Assembly: GCA_051294375.1 (NCBI GenBank)
Contig: CM119270.1
Location: 10,436,766 to 10,500,765, forward strand
Direction of reading: 5' to 3'
Length of the DNA: 64,000 bases
DNA from: Paraspadella gotoi
Taxonomy: Eukaryota > Chaetognatha
Positions within the stretch are counted from its first letter, which is position 1. Every line of letters starts with the position of its first letter. Of the stretch, positions 11,507 to 22,982 are shown in pieces. Under the pieces are notes generated by a model. It was given only the letters and a program-made list of their open reading frames with translations, ran no database searches and was not told where the DNA came from. The position numbers were made by a program, and so were the translations under genes.

Positions 11507-11717
11507 TTTTTTTCGTTGTGTTTGTTTATGAGAAGAAGTTTTAAAATTATTTACAAATTACAACAACGATTGTTTTTTATTTCACATTAAAGCATTGAAC
11601 ATTGAAACATTTAAACTATTAACGCTGATGAAGGCTCGCAAAACAAGAGCCGAAACATGTACGTTTTAATGTGAAATAAAAAACGATCGTTGTTGTAAAT
11701 AATTTTCAAACTTTTTC
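11507..11717 (+). mobile_element. 211-bp ribozyme-bearing insertion (retrozyme/Penelope-related candidate)
   Basis: The segment is flanked by an exact 12-bp direct repeat, AAATAAAGTACT, at 11495-11506 and 11718-11729, as expected of a target-site duplication. Inside, an imperfect inverted repeat (about 11543-11591 against 11665-11706, one mismatch and a 7-nt indel) encloses a hammerhead-like core at 11621-11665. The plus-strand left edge is T-rich, so in reverse orientation the insertion ends in a short A-run. Penelope-like elements and animal retrozymes are known to carry type I hammerheads and to make target-site duplications of variable length; assignment to either is inference. No protein is encoded. 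Confidence 0.75.
11621..11665 (+). ncRNA. Hammerhead ribozyme-like motif, type I
   Basis: The order of parts is AACG (stem I, 11621-11624), CTGATGA (conserved core, 11625-11631), an extra A (11632), GGCTC (stem II, 11633-11637), a 9-nt loop, GAGCC (11647-11651), GAAA (11652-11655), a minimal stem III C-AU-G (11656-11659), TA (11660-11661, the expected UH cleavage dinucleotide) and CGTT (11662-11665), which pairs with AACG. The self-complementary ACATGT fits the very short stem III of Penelope-type hammerheads, which are thought to work best as dimers. The extra A before stem II departs from the canonical core and could weaken activity. Predicted cleavage is after A11661. Confidence 0.75.
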
Positions 11718-12113
11718 AAATAAAGTACTATACCCCAAAGCTGAATGTAAAAAAATCTGATAGATTTAAGACTAATATTTTTTGCAATACTTGAAACAGA
11801 TTTAAAATTTTTAAAAATTACACTGAGCATCCAGAAAGATAGCTGGATAACTTGATTGCCCCAGATCCCTAAATAATAATTTTAAAGTCATTAAAACATA
11901 CGATGAAAAACAGGTCTATGATTCTGAAGCTTTTATACGGATTTTAAATGGGAGTGAAAAGAAATGATCAAATACTGTAACTAAATTATCTGATATAGCG
12001 ACTTCAGATTTTTAATTACAAATAATTAATAATTAATTAATACAGCTTGGATTTACATTTAATATAAAAATAAAAAAGCATAATCAAATAGTGAAATAGA
12101 TAGTTTGTTTTTT

Positions 12114-12426
12114 CCATTTTAACTCATTTCCCCTTGGACGATTCCATCGAAACTTTATTTCCTTCTCAATCACACATTTTCCTACACACATACAAAATTT
12201 GAAGTCAATCACCCTATTCACTCATGACTAATTGGCGTTGAAATAGTGAATTTTTTTTTCCATTTTAACTCATTTGCACTCAGACGATTCCAGCGAAACT
12301 CAATTTCCGGCTCAATCACACACTTTCCTACCCACACAAAATTTCATTCCAATCCATCCATCAAATCACGAATAATTGGTGTTTTTTGCTAAGGTGGGAC
12401 GGACGGACAGACACAGACAGACAGAA

Positions 12427-12458
<32 letters not shown>

Positions 12459-12606
12459 GGACGGACATCTTTTTTTTTGCATAATTTATCATAATTGAAA
12501 TGTTCTGACATGATATAAGTGAATGCCCGACAAGATTGGGGGGGCGGACCGACGGACCGACAAAAAGAAGTATAGAGCCGGAATCTGCTGTAAGCAGATC
12601 CGGCTA
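12114..12606 (+). mobile_element. Dispersed repeat with (GACA)n core, two leader units
   Basis: Two tandem leader units of about 146 bp (starting at 12114 and 12260 with CCATTTTAACTCATTT) are followed by a (GACG/GACA)n array at about 12397-12467, an AT-rich TTGCATAATTTATCATAATT block, a CCCGACAAGATT...GACCGACGGACCGAC block, and a terminal hairpin-like CCGGAATCTGC...GCAGATCCGG (12573-12604). The same order is present in reverse at 41340-41690, and its second half lies in both arms of the 48-52 kb palindrome. No coding capacity; non-autonomous and unclassified. Confidence 0.85.
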
Positions 12607-12902
12607 AAAACTTCAAGTAAATGTGTAGAGAAGTTTCCGTCTCTCTACGCCGCTCCAACGCTCGGCCAAATACCGCAACCGACAAGTCATCCACTGACTC
12701 TATACTGTTAATAAATCCCGACGAAAAATGTAGAAGAAATCGAAGAGAAATCAAAATGTAATGTAAAAGAAATCCATCAATAATTCAATCAATAAATCCA
12801 GTATAGCCGGTGAAAATGCCAGTGTAAATGCCGTAGGAAAATGGTTAAAATATTGAGGGAAAATCGTCCAAGCGAGCGGAATCTATCTACTAAACTCGCG
12901 AT

Positions 12903-13110
12903 CCAAAGTCTGACTGAGGTTGAGCGGGAGAGAAGAGGAGAGAGCGAGAGAAATATCTCTGTATCTCTCGGTCCACAAACTATCTGTGGCCACTGGTTCT
13001 ACTTCAAAATGTGACTTTAGTATTTTCCAATTAAACTCATTTCCACTTGCAGGATTTCATCACACACTTTTCTACCCACACACAAAATTTCATCTCATTC
13101 TATCCATCCA
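12903..13110 (+). mobile_element. Partial copy of the (GACA) repeat leader
   Basis: Only about 13025-13110 matches the leader unit: AACTCATTTCCACTT, CACACACTTTTCTACCCACACA and ATCCATCCAATTATGATT. The (GACA)n and distal parts are missing. Confidence 0.7.
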
Positions 13111-13216
13111 ATTATGATTAAAAATGTGGAAAGAAATGAAACATTCTTTGAAATATTATACACTTCATTGATAGGGAAGCCAGGTACTCTGGGGGTGAAT
13201 AAACTGTGAGAGAGTC

Positions 13217-13310
13217 TTGATTGAAAGCTTGCAGGGACCTGCTATGTCATTATCTTGTATGAGTGATGGAGGCCTTAAACCACCAAAGCCTTTGGACAAA
13301 GTCAGGGGAA
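13217..13310 (+). repeat. Dispersed ~94-bp repeat block, copy 1
   Basis: The segment starting TCTTGATTGAAAGCTTGCAG and containing TGCTATGTCATTATCTTGTA is about 85% identical by eye to the reverse complement of 39353-39446. The flanks do not match, so this is a shared mobile-element piece of unknown class. Confidence 0.8.
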
Positions 13311-13423
13311 AGATGTACCAATTTCATAATACTCAGGTCAAAGCGATTTGATTTAAGTGCAACGCAAGGTTACGTGAAATGATACAAGGAAACATTTTGT
13401 TTAATGTTAATGTTAATGTTTAA

Positions 13424-13424
13424 T

Positions 13425-13457
<33 letters not shown>

Positions 13458-13563
13458 GGAAAGTTTTCCAACACAGAGGTGAGAAAAAACAGTGGTCATT
13501 GGTGAGGACAGATTGAAGTTGAAGACAGCTAGGGTAAGTTTGTGAAAAGAAGTGAAAATGGTC

Positions 13564-13619
<56 letters not shown>
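13424..13619. repeat. Two (GA)n tracts separated by ~110 bp
   Basis: GA runs at 13424-13457 and 13565-13619. Confidence 0.93.
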
Positions 13620-13620
<1 letters not shown>

Positions 13621-13847
13621 AACAAAATTTTTCCTTTGAATCGACAAACGTAACGAAAGAGAAAGGAACATATCGCAGTGAAATGATACATAATTAACCA
13701 AGGGAAGTAAGCAAACTTTTGTTTCGCTGAAAGATTATAAATTTTCAGTGGACAACCATGTCTAAAGTTAGTTGTATACATTTAGTTCAACCGTCAAAAT
13801 GTTTCAAATTATTCTTTCGCGAGATTGATTAAATAAACGATTTTTGC

Positions 13848-13869
13848 TCTCTCTCTCTCTCTCTCTCCT

Positions 13870-13921
<52 letters not shown>

Positions 13922-13925
13922 CTCT
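13848..13925. repeat. (CT)n microsatellite
   Basis: CT run with TTCTTCT and TCCTC interruptions. It is followed at 14214 by a GA run, making a complementary pair about 290 bp apart. Confidence 0.93.
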
Positions 13926-14213
13926 CTTTCCTTCTCTTCTCTCCGCCCGTCTCTCCACTCGGTTTTGTTTTTGTTTTGCTTTTTTTTCATTCTCCTTCGC
14001 CTTTTGTTTCTTTCGTTGGGTGTTTTTTCGTAATTTATTCTCTCGGATATTTCGTTTCGTTTTAGCGACGAAGGCAATTTGTCATTGTGATGGTTTGTTT
14101 GTTGTTGAAGACCACACATGAGATAAAAAAAAGAGAGGGAAGAAAAGTATAAAAATCGAGGAAAGATAAAAAAAAAAGAAAACGTAATAAACATAGAAAG
14201 AAGAGAGGGTAGG

Positions 14214-14292
<79 letters not shown>
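14214..14292. repeat. (GA)n microsatellite
   Basis: GA run with one AGAAGAG phase shift. Confidence 0.95.
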
Positions 14293-14528
14293 GAGAGAGA
14301 AGGAAGAGGACGCAGAAGAGAGATTTGAGAGAGAGAAGTGCCCTCTTCTAGCTGGACCCACATGTAGCCCCGGTAGCCTTTGTTACTGTTTAATAGGTTG
14401 TTTTTTTAGTTCTGTTATATTTTTATAAAAAGATATAAAGCTTTATAAAAAACAAAGCAATTGTTATTTTCAAATTTAATTTTTTCAACGGGGGTCTGCA
14501 CCTACTGGTATATATATATATATATACT

Positions 14529-14774
14529 ATGAAAATAATTACACATAATCTAAAGTCTATTTATTCAATCGATGTAAAAAAATGTAAAAAAGACTTCCAT
14601 TACGACGTCGAAAGAATCAACTGTGAAAAAAAGCGGGACATTCACAGCGTGTTTCTGGTCACGGAAAAAAGGGGAGGGAAGAACATAAACAAAAGGGAAG
14701 TGAATTATTTCATTGAAAATTTACGAGAATTTCTTTTTAATCGATGCTCTTTTTTTATATTAGTTCGATGCTGA
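14529..14774 (+). CDS. Hypothetical ORF, 81 codons
   Basis: An AT-rich open frame with varied composition (Lys/Asn/Arg-rich, for example DVERINCEKKRDIHSVFLV) rather than a repeat polymer. No domain, signal peptide or splice context was identified. In DNA this AT-rich an 81-codon frame can occur by chance. Confidence 0.15.
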   Translation: MKIITHNLKSIYSIDVKKCKKDFHYDVERINCEKKRDIHSVFLVTEKRGGKNINKREVNYFIENLREFLFNRCSFFILVRC

Positions 14775-15108
14775 GACGCAACGAAATAAAGGCCGCTCGT
14801 AAACTATCACTTTATACAAAAACTGATTTGCGTAAAAGTGAAACAAAAATAAAAGTCTTAGACTTAGTCTTATTTTATATTGTTGAACTCAAATTTAGAG
14901 CAGTACTTCTGTAAAGTTTAAAGAGTGGTATCATCCTATGAAATACGTATGATTAGCTTTTAAATTAAAATAATTTTATCAGTTCATTGAAGAATAACTC
15001 GCGTTGAAAATGTCAAAAGTGATACTCATTGTCAGTTTGTTTTATAATATCATTTTAAATTATATTTCTTTCTTGACCTTCTCGAAACACCCACTCACCA
15101 GGCATTGG

Positions 15109-15253
<145 letters not shown>

Positions 15254-15824
15254 AGCGTTACAGGAATATCGACTGCGACCTCGATTCCAGAGTGAAAAAA
15301 AGGGCACCTGATTTCTCTTCGAGCAGCGAAGTGAACTGAAGGAGTGTTAGGGTTGAAGAGTGGCGCGCCTGGCCAGGAGCGGTCCCAACTCCTAAAGAGA
15401 GAAAGGAGGGAAGAAGGAATCTCCGTGGCGGTGAATCGTTGAAAGGGTAAGCTCGTCTTTAAGTGGAACCTTTGAATGACGAGTTCTGAATGGAGTTAAA
15501 AATGATGAGTGAGGTCTGTCACCCTGCTGCAAAGATTTTGATGGGAAAAACGAAAAAATCCGGTTGTTGATGAAATCCGGAAAAGACAGAGGGAAAGATG
15601 GGATGCCGAACAATCAAAAGGGACGGTTATAGTTGGGTCCTCAGTCCTTGCTGGGTCAATGATTCTTGGGCAGAAGAAGAGTGAGAGAGAGAGACGGATT
15701 AAACGTTGCGACGGAAAAGGGAATGACGGGACCAACCACCTAAATTTCCTTCTACTTTATTTTTCAACGCTCTGAATAGTTTCTTTTTCCTGTCTCTTTC
15801 CCACCCCGTCTCTTTCTTTATCCT

Positions 15825-16040
15825 CCTTCCCTTCCTCCTCCTCCTCCCCCTCCTCCTCCTCCTCCTCCTCCGCTCGACAATTTATCACAAATCGCGATGA
15901 CGGTTTTTGGCGCCCGATCGTCTTCGACTTGGTGGGGGGAATCAGAGGGGGGCGGGGGACCCCGGGAGGTGGGGGAAAAAGAGAAATAGAGGGGGGCTAT
16001 TTATTTGGCAACTTGAAGGGGCATTTGGGGGATGGGGGAA
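15825..16040 (+). other. (TCC)n tract then G-run cluster
   Basis: Pyrimidine TCC repeats at about 15830-15870 are followed at 15934-15975 by five G-runs (GGGGGG, GGGGGG, GGGGG, GGG, GGGGG) with short loops, a strong G-quadruplex candidate. No gene is seen. Confidence 0.55.
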
Positions 16041-16696
16041 AGTGGAGTGTATTATGATTTAAGGATGGTGGCTGGGGGCGAATGAAAAAGGTGGAAAGTG
16101 AGGACAGAATAATTAGATTATTGGAGGAAGAATTTAGAATTAAAAAGGCTTTCTCAGTGGAAAGAGGGTAAAGACATATTTGGGGATTGATCGATATGTA
16201 TCTGTAACTGGAGTAGGAATTTAAGGAAGGAAAGGAGTGGACGGCCCAGTTTATGTTGATCGTCTCGTCGGCAGACGATGGGAGACGTCGGGATTTTAAG
16301 TTGTAAACATAAAAAGTGATCGCCAGGACAGGCGGGTGGGGATTCGATGCGAAGCGACGGTGGAGAGAAAAGGAGTAAATCTGTGATATTCATTCGTCTA
16401 AAAAACGACTGTCATTTGACCGAACTCTGTTAAGCAAAGTCGTAAAAATATTGCACCTTATTTCAGAAAAAAAAAGGTGAAATTAATTGAAGTGAAGTGA
16501 CGAATAAACCGGAAATTGATCCGAAAAATTTTAGATGAACAAAGATCGACGTTTTGTCCCAAATAAAATAGACTTTACCAAAAAAAACCCAAAAACTAGA
16601 CCACCCAGACTTTGTGAAAAAAAAATTTGAAGAATCTAATTTTTTTTCCATTGTATTATTTCCTTTTTCTTTTCTACTTTTCGTTTTTCTCTTCTA

Positions 16697-16784
16697 CCTC
16701 TCTCTTCTCTCTCTGTCTCTCTCTCCTCTCTCTCTTCTCTCTTTTCTCTCTACTCCTCTCTTTCTCTCTCTCTCTCTCTCTCTT

Positions 16785-16828
<44 letters not shown>

Positions 16829-16941
16829 CTCTCTTCTCTCCTCTTCTCTTCTCTCTCTCTTCTCTCTTCTTCTCTCTCTCTCCTCCTCTCTCTTTCTCTT
16901 CCTCTCCTCATCTCTTCCGTCTCTCTCTTCTCTCTCTCTCT

Positions 16942-16985
<44 letters not shown>

Positions 16986-17012
16986 CTCTTCTCTCTCTCC
17001 TCTCTCTCTCTT
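16697..17012. repeat. ~315-bp interrupted (CT)n tract
   Basis: The longest pyrimidine tract in the window: CT repeats with many TTCTC, TCCTC and TTTCTC breaks. Confidence 0.93.
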
Positions 17013-18279
17013 ATTCGGCTCCAGAAAAACCTTTTGGCGTGCGGTTCCAATAGTAAATTCGCATCACGAAATTTCTGGACTCTTGGACACGAGGGAGCCG
17101 CGACTTTTGGGAAAGGGAATCACTGCAGATATTGAAGGGGTGAAGTGGGTGCCGCTGCTTTTCGCACGAAGAGAGAAGAGTAGAGAGAATTAGAGAATAG
17201 AGAGAGAGAGAGGAGAGTAGAGAGAGACGAGAGACGACAGAGAAGAGCAGCTCCTAGAGAGCGAGAGAGAGAAGAGCAGGCCTTTTTCTCTCAATAAAAA
17301 AAAAAAAAAAAACAAAAAATTGCACACACAACTTCTTACTTTCTCTGATACTCTTTGCCTAGCTGAGCAGTGCAATGAACGTCGGACCTTCCCATGAATC
17401 GATACAAAGACAAGTGCAAGGAATTCTGGACAATATCTGGACTCATACAATTGAGACCTGAATATAGTCGTAGATATAGTAGTAGAATATTGAGTAGATA
17501 CAAAAGAGACTATTTTTACTGGATGTGTCTTTTTATAACGTGGAAGTAAAATATTTAAATTTCATTTATCGCTTTTATGTTCTTTTTTAATTTTTTTAAA
17601 ATTTATTTTCCATAACTTTCTTTCAACTGCTTTTCTTTTTTCATCTTATCCCCGCCTTCTTTTTATTTCCTATCTTCTACTTTCTCTTGACATTTCTATT
17701 TTTCCCCTCTTTTCCTTTTATCCTCTCTTTCCACGCTCATCTTTCTCCTCTCCCTCTCTTTCCTTCTTTCCAAGGCGGAGCCAACGCGAAATGCCATTCG
17801 ACCAACGGGGCAAAAGGCTTAGGACCTTCCCCCTCGGAATTTATGAATATTATCCCCCCCGTCTTTTCTATTTTCCTCCCTTCCTCATCCTTCCTCCCTT
17901 TCCTCCATCCATCCCTTCATCCTCAATTCAAACTAACCCTTGTTCTTTCTAGAAATCTAACACGCGGTTGATAAGAGAGAGAAAAAGCTTCCGAAAAAGA
18001 AAATTCCTTCGCTTAAAAAAATCATGTTTAAAAATGGTAAGAAATAAAAAAAGAAAGAAAACTCCCCGTTGACTTTTTTTGTGTGTGTGAACGTAATTTT
18101 TGGCTTTTCTAATCAGAAAAAAGTTTTCTTATCACAAATGTCAAAAGTTTTCATTTTTTTTTGACAGGACTAAAAGTTCTAAGCTTTTAAGATAACTAAT
18201 AACGAATTTGGTTTTAAGACAAACCAAATTTCTAATTTTATTCGACAACCTCTCAATGAATTTCCTAACATATGTAGTC
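17013..18279. other. No gene recognised
   Basis: The stretch contains short GA patches near 17190-17270, a 17-A run near 17300 and pyrimidine-rich DNA at 17580-17900. No convincing exon or RNA gene was found. Confidence 0.4.
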
Positions 18280-18722
18280 NNNNNNNNNNNNNNNNNNNNN
18301 NNNNNNNNNNNNNNNNNNNNNNNNNNNNNNNNNNNNNNNNNNNNNNNNNNNNNNNNNNNNNNNNNNNNNNNNNNNNNNNNNNNNNNNNNNNNNNNNNNNN
18401 NNNNNNNNNNNNNNNNNNNNNNNNNNNNNNNNNNNNNNNNNNNNNNNNNNNNNNNNNNNNNNNNNNNNNNNNNNNNNNNNNNNNNNNNNNNNNNNNNNNN
18501 NNNNNNNNNNNNNNNNNNNNNNNNNNNNNNNNNNNNNNNNNNNNNNNNNNNNNNNNNNNNNNNNNNNNNNNNNNNNNNNNNNNNNNNNNNNNNNNNNNNN
18601 NNNNNNNNNNNNNNNNNNNNNNNNNNNNNNNNNNNNNNNNNNNNNNNNNNNNNNNNNNNNNNNNNNNNNNNNNNNNNNNNNNNNNNNNNNNNNNNNNNNN
18701 NNNNNNNNNNNNNNNNNNNNNN
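18280..18722. other. Assembly gap, 443 N
   Basis: Unknown sequence between unrelated unique flanks. Just downstream (18800-18836) lies a short GGC-rich patch. Confidence 0.99.
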
Positions 18723-18930
18723 ACCTATGTACTATCTAGATATTACTTTAGGTAATAACGTTTTTTCTCAAATTCGTAAAGCAACGTCGATGTCAGCGGC
18801 AGCAGCGGCGCGGCGGCGCTGGCGGCGGCGGCAGCGTTTGAATTCTTATGAAGGCGGTTTTATGCTTTAATCCTCCTCTTAATATTAACACGCATCCTCC
18901 GGCAAGTGACTCCTTCATTCCATCATAATC

Positions 18931-19042
18931 TCTCTCTCTCTCTTCTCTCTCTTTTTTTCTCTCTCTCTCTTTCTCTTCTCTCTCTCTCTTTCTCTCTTTT
19001 CTCTCTCTCTCTTTTTCTCTCTCTTTTTTCTCTCTCTCTCTC
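18931..19042. repeat. (CT)n microsatellite with T-run interruptions
   Basis: CT runs broken by TTTTT blocks. Confidence 0.9.
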
Positions 19043-19178
19043 TGCCCCCAATCCCACATATGATTTGCATTGCAAATATTCGGCGGATACGAGAGAATAA
19101 CACATCTCACCGCTTTTTGCTCTTTAACATTCTATATATATATATATATTCTATATATACCTTTAACATTCTATATAT

Positions 19179-19208
19179 AAAATACCTCATCTAAAGATGA
19201 GGTATTTT
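19179..19208. repeat. Perfect 13-bp hairpin
   Basis: AAAATACCTCATC, loop TAAA, GATGAGGTATTTT. It lies beside two copies of CTTTAACATTCTATATATA (about 19120 and 19161). It is not placed like a terminator, as no transcription unit is visible. Confidence 0.85.
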
Positions 19209-19336
19209 AAAAATGGTTTAGTACCTTAATAAGACAATATTTAAAATATATACTTAAATAATTCTATTAGTATTTCTATTCGGTTAATTTTTACATTACT
19301 GTCATTGTCCCACTTGTCGTTTTCTTAATTGTTTTC

Positions 19337-19373
19337 GTCATCATCGTCGTCATCGTCGTCATCTTCTTCTTCT

Positions 19374-19444
<71 letters not shown>

Positions 19445-19539
19445 TCCCTCCAGCCCTGATTCCTTTTGCATTTGTTTAGTTATGCATCCGCGTCATGTTC
19501 CAATGTTGTTTTGTTGTGATGTGACGTCGCCGCTTCCGC

Positions 19540-19570
<31 letters not shown>

Positions 19571-19590
19571 GCCAAACGCCGCCTGTCGAC
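19337..19590. repeat. (CGT)n array followed by (CCG)n patch
   Basis: Trinucleotide CGT/CAT repeats at 19337-19443, which one frame reads as poly-Ser, then a CCG-rich stretch at about 19530-19570, read as poly-Pro. One frame (19329-19649) spans both, but low complexity makes coding uncertain. Confidence 0.85.
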
Positions 19591-19964
19591 GCCAAAGCCG
19601 TCAGCCGACGAAGGGAGTTGGAGAATTAATTACGATTCGTGAAGAATAGATTTAGAGATGAAATTGGTCATGAAGAAATACAGTGTGAGGATTAGTAGTA
19701 AAACACTCAAAATTTAAACCCAATTTCAATTCTCTAAATAGTATAAAATGTCTGTCTTATCCTCAATTAAGCATTTTTATACAAATAATTTTCTCCCAAT
19801 GTCGTCTGACACTCCCTTTGCTTTTTTTGTTTTTTTTTCCTTTCATTTCTTTCCCCCGCCGCACGGAGCCGCCAACGTCGCGGCCGCCGCCGCCCACCGC
19901 TTTCGCCGCCCCTGTCATTTTTTCCTTGAAATTTTATGTAGAGCCTCACATGACTAATTCATAA

Positions 19965-20035
19965 GCCAGGAGGAGGAGGAGGAGGAGGAGGAGGAGGAAG
20001 TGGTGGATAAGGAGGAGGAGGAGGAAAAAGAGGAT
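19965..20035. repeat. (GGA)n microsatellite
   Basis: GGA/GAG trinucleotide run with GTGGTG and AAAG interruptions. A 10-N gap follows at 20207-20216. Confidence 0.9.
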
Positions 20036-20865
20036 GAGGAACCGGGAGAGAAAAAGGAATTGACTTTCAAAGTGAATACTCGCTGTGACGCGCTATGAGG
20101 GAATTGCGTATTATGAAGTGGGGATGCAATTGTTTATGCCATTTTTTTTAGGAAAATCGGTACTAGAAATTGTATTTCGAAATGGGAGCTTTGGAAACCT
20201 TATTGTNNNNNNNNNNGCAACTTGGCTTGTTAGTTTTTTACGCGGAGCTATTACAACGATTTAGAAAATTGCTGAACGTAAATTTTTTTTATTTTAGAAT
20301 CAAAAGTTGATTTGTATTATGTACAACATATGTACCTTACAAACAAGCGATTCGTCTAAGAAACCACTAGAACTCTTAAAATCGGCTTAACGAATGAGAA
20401 AGAGAGAGAAAGAGAAAAAAACCTTTATTTCCTTTAATTGAAATTAGTTGCGGAGAGAGAGAATCATCCTGACGCCGCTTTATGCAAATTAGAAACAAAT
20501 TAGGCGCAGGTAAAAAACGAGGTAACGAGAGAATCGGCGGAAGGAAAGGAAGGAAATAGAAGGGAAAAAGAAAAAGGGAGGAGAGGAAAGAAAAAAAGAA
20601 ATTAAAGGGAGGAAAAGAAAAAAAGAAATTAACCGAAAGGAGGAAATGAAGGATATTAAAAAGAGAAAGTGAGATAGAAAGAAGGAGCGTAATTGAATAA
20701 AGAGGAAAATATACATAAATTTGTCGATAAATCCTGTATTGATTGACTTCCACTCATCAAACTAAATATTGTATTTAAAAATTAAAAAGTAATCAGAAAT
20801 TATCAATCGCGAAAGTACAAATTGCGAAACTCTCGGGAAAATTTTGACATTTTAGCTAGAAACTA

Positions 20866-21056
20866 ATGCGATCACGAAACAGTTTAATAGCATCTGCGGC
20901 AATAAAGAGATCACATTTTTTAACTGGCACCAACTACTGCAGAGACTGCAGCTGTTTTAATTATTCGATTGGCAACTGGATTGATTGGAGCGATGAGGAA
21001 ATTTCCGACTCATCGCAGGGAAACTCGAGCGAAAAATCAAAGAAATTCGAGCCAAG
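20866..21056 (+). CDS. Candidate coding exon with a strong splice donor
   Basis: The open frame ends in a compositionally protein-like stretch (IGNWIDWSDEEISDSS, then NSSEKSKKFEP) and runs straight into CAAG|GTGAGGG at 21056/21057, a near-ideal donor site; the in-frame stop lies in the donor itself. The stretch after it (21060-21140) is packed with GGG runs, which act as splicing enhancers in many introns. The 5' edge is uncertain: CTGCAG at about 20937-20942 or 20946-20951 could be an acceptor, or the exon could start at ATG 20866. No domain is recognised. Confidence 0.3.
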
Positions 21057-21145
21057 GTGAGGGAAAGGGGGGAAGGGGGAAGGGAGGAAGGTAGAAAGGG
21101 GGAAGGGAGGAAGGTGAAAAGGGGGAAGGGGCGAAGGGGACTTGA
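21057..21145 (+). repeat. G-run-rich repeat downstream of the candidate exon
   Basis: A block of about 29 bp built on AAAGGGGGAAGGGAGGAAGGT is present twice, followed by a shorter third copy. It is rich in GGG and GGGGG runs. Confidence 0.7.
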
Positions 21146-21606
21146 GAGTGAGAGTGAGTCAGTGAGTCGATCGATCGTGATTAAGAAACCAAGACAGAGA
21201 AAAAAAAATTGTGACCATTGACCAACGGTAACAAGTAATTTTTTTTTGGAGACATTACTTTAATTTACAATTAATTGGCCCGAAATGGAACTTGATTGTA
21301 GAAGTAGTCGTATTTTTTGTTTTTGTTAGTTGGATGACATTGGAAGATGCGTATCAAAATAAATTTTATTGTAAAACCCTTTGAACGCAGATGAAAAAAA
21401 TCCTAAAAGAGGCGAAAATCTACAGAGAGAAAGACGTGGATAGAAAGAGAGTAAGAGCGTCAGGTCATCCAAGAAACCTCACAGTAAAAAGCAAAGAAAA
21501 GTGAAAAAGGATGGAAAGAAAGAAAATGTTCATGGGTGGAGTAGTAAGGAAAGGAAATCAAATCCTGCAGAAGTTGCCAATTAGTCAAGCAAAAGGCCAT
21601 ACCGTG

Positions 21607-21608
<2 letters not shown>

Positions 21609-21689
<81 letters not shown>
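21609..21689. repeat. (GA)n microsatellite
   Basis: Uninterrupted GA run of about 80 bp. Confidence 0.97.
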
Positions 21690-21693
<4 letters not shown>

Positions 21694-22019
21694 GAGAAAG
21701 GCGCGAATGTTCAGGTAGATGTGAAGAATATTTACGAAGATAAGAGAAAGGTGCAGAAGAAAGGAAAGTAAGTATAGTAGATTAATAAAAACGAGAGTAT
21801 AACTTTAGAGTTGTTACATGTGTGAGAGGTGAGGTCGAAAGGCAAAATGCAACGCACCTTAGTTGATTATTAAGATGGTTAAAAGGATGACTGGCCGAAT
21901 AAAGTATCAGGGTGAAGCCCGTCTGGGGTGAAAAAAACGAACGGGTTCACCGGTGACTCTGGCTGCACGAGAGAGGTCCTCATCCCCAAGAGTGATTACG
22001 CGCGTAGGCGGCGTCACAG

Positions 22020-22075
22020 GCGAGGGCGGTGGCGGTGGCGGCGGCAGCAGCGGCGGCGGCAGCGGCGGCGTTGAG
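22020..22075. repeat. (GGC)n patch
   Basis: GGC/GGT/AGC trinucleotides that one frame reads as Gly/Ser-rich. CpG-rich, about 100 bp before the CT tract. Confidence 0.75.
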
Positions 22076-22178
22076 GCCTTCAGACTGATTACTTTTTTAC
22101 CTTTTAGACATGGAAATCATTATTGCGACTTTTCCTCCTTTTCTAATTCATTCGCGTCGCGAGGCGGAAAAAGCCTGC

Positions 22179-22314
<136 letters not shown>

Positions 22315-22982
22315 GCGTTCGCGACAGCGGCGGCGACAGAATTTATTTCTCTCCTCAGACAAAAGGCTAAATCGCGAAAAAGGACGACGAAAGGCGGCGC
22401 GACGGCCGCTCGGTAAACAAACGAACAATGGACGAGGGTGAAAGCGGAGAAAGAGAAAGAGAGAGAGAGAGAAGGAAGAGGGAGAGAGAGAGAGAGAAAC
22501 AGAGAGGGGGGACGTAAAGAAAGAAACATCCGTAATGTTTGTTTATTTTCTTAGCAAAGCCAAGTTTTTTTTTATCCTTAATTTTGCAACGTGATTATCA
22601 AAGTGTGTTTGTATAAAAAATTAATCGCCTTTTTACTTCGCGTCTGTGACAGACAAGATCAAACAAGTCAGCGTCAGTTGGTTTTATCTGTTATCTTCAC
22701 CTTTTCAGTATTAATGTTATTGGGAAAGTTCTTTCTTTTCGTTGTGTTTTAGATAAATGAAAATATTAATGTTTAACCTTAGTATACATTATTTTATTAA
22801 AAATCGCCTGCTCTATTGAGATCTGGTGAAACATCGAAGCCTACAACTGAAGGCGGAATACAATGGCCGTGTAAACTGGGACGGTGTAAAGAGAGCATTG
22901 TGGCTCGGGCGACAAGAAATCACTGTGTGCTCGTCAGTTGATATGTTTTAGTCGCGAAAGGAAGCAAAGTAAATTGATAACC

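Noticed and set aside
19179-19208. Rho-independent terminator
   Set aside because: The hairpin is AT-rich, there is no adjacent gene, and the context is eukaryotic.
19329-19649. Poly-Ser/poly-Pro protein
   Set aside because: The residues follow from (CGT)n and (CCG)n repeats, and no unique domain supports coding.
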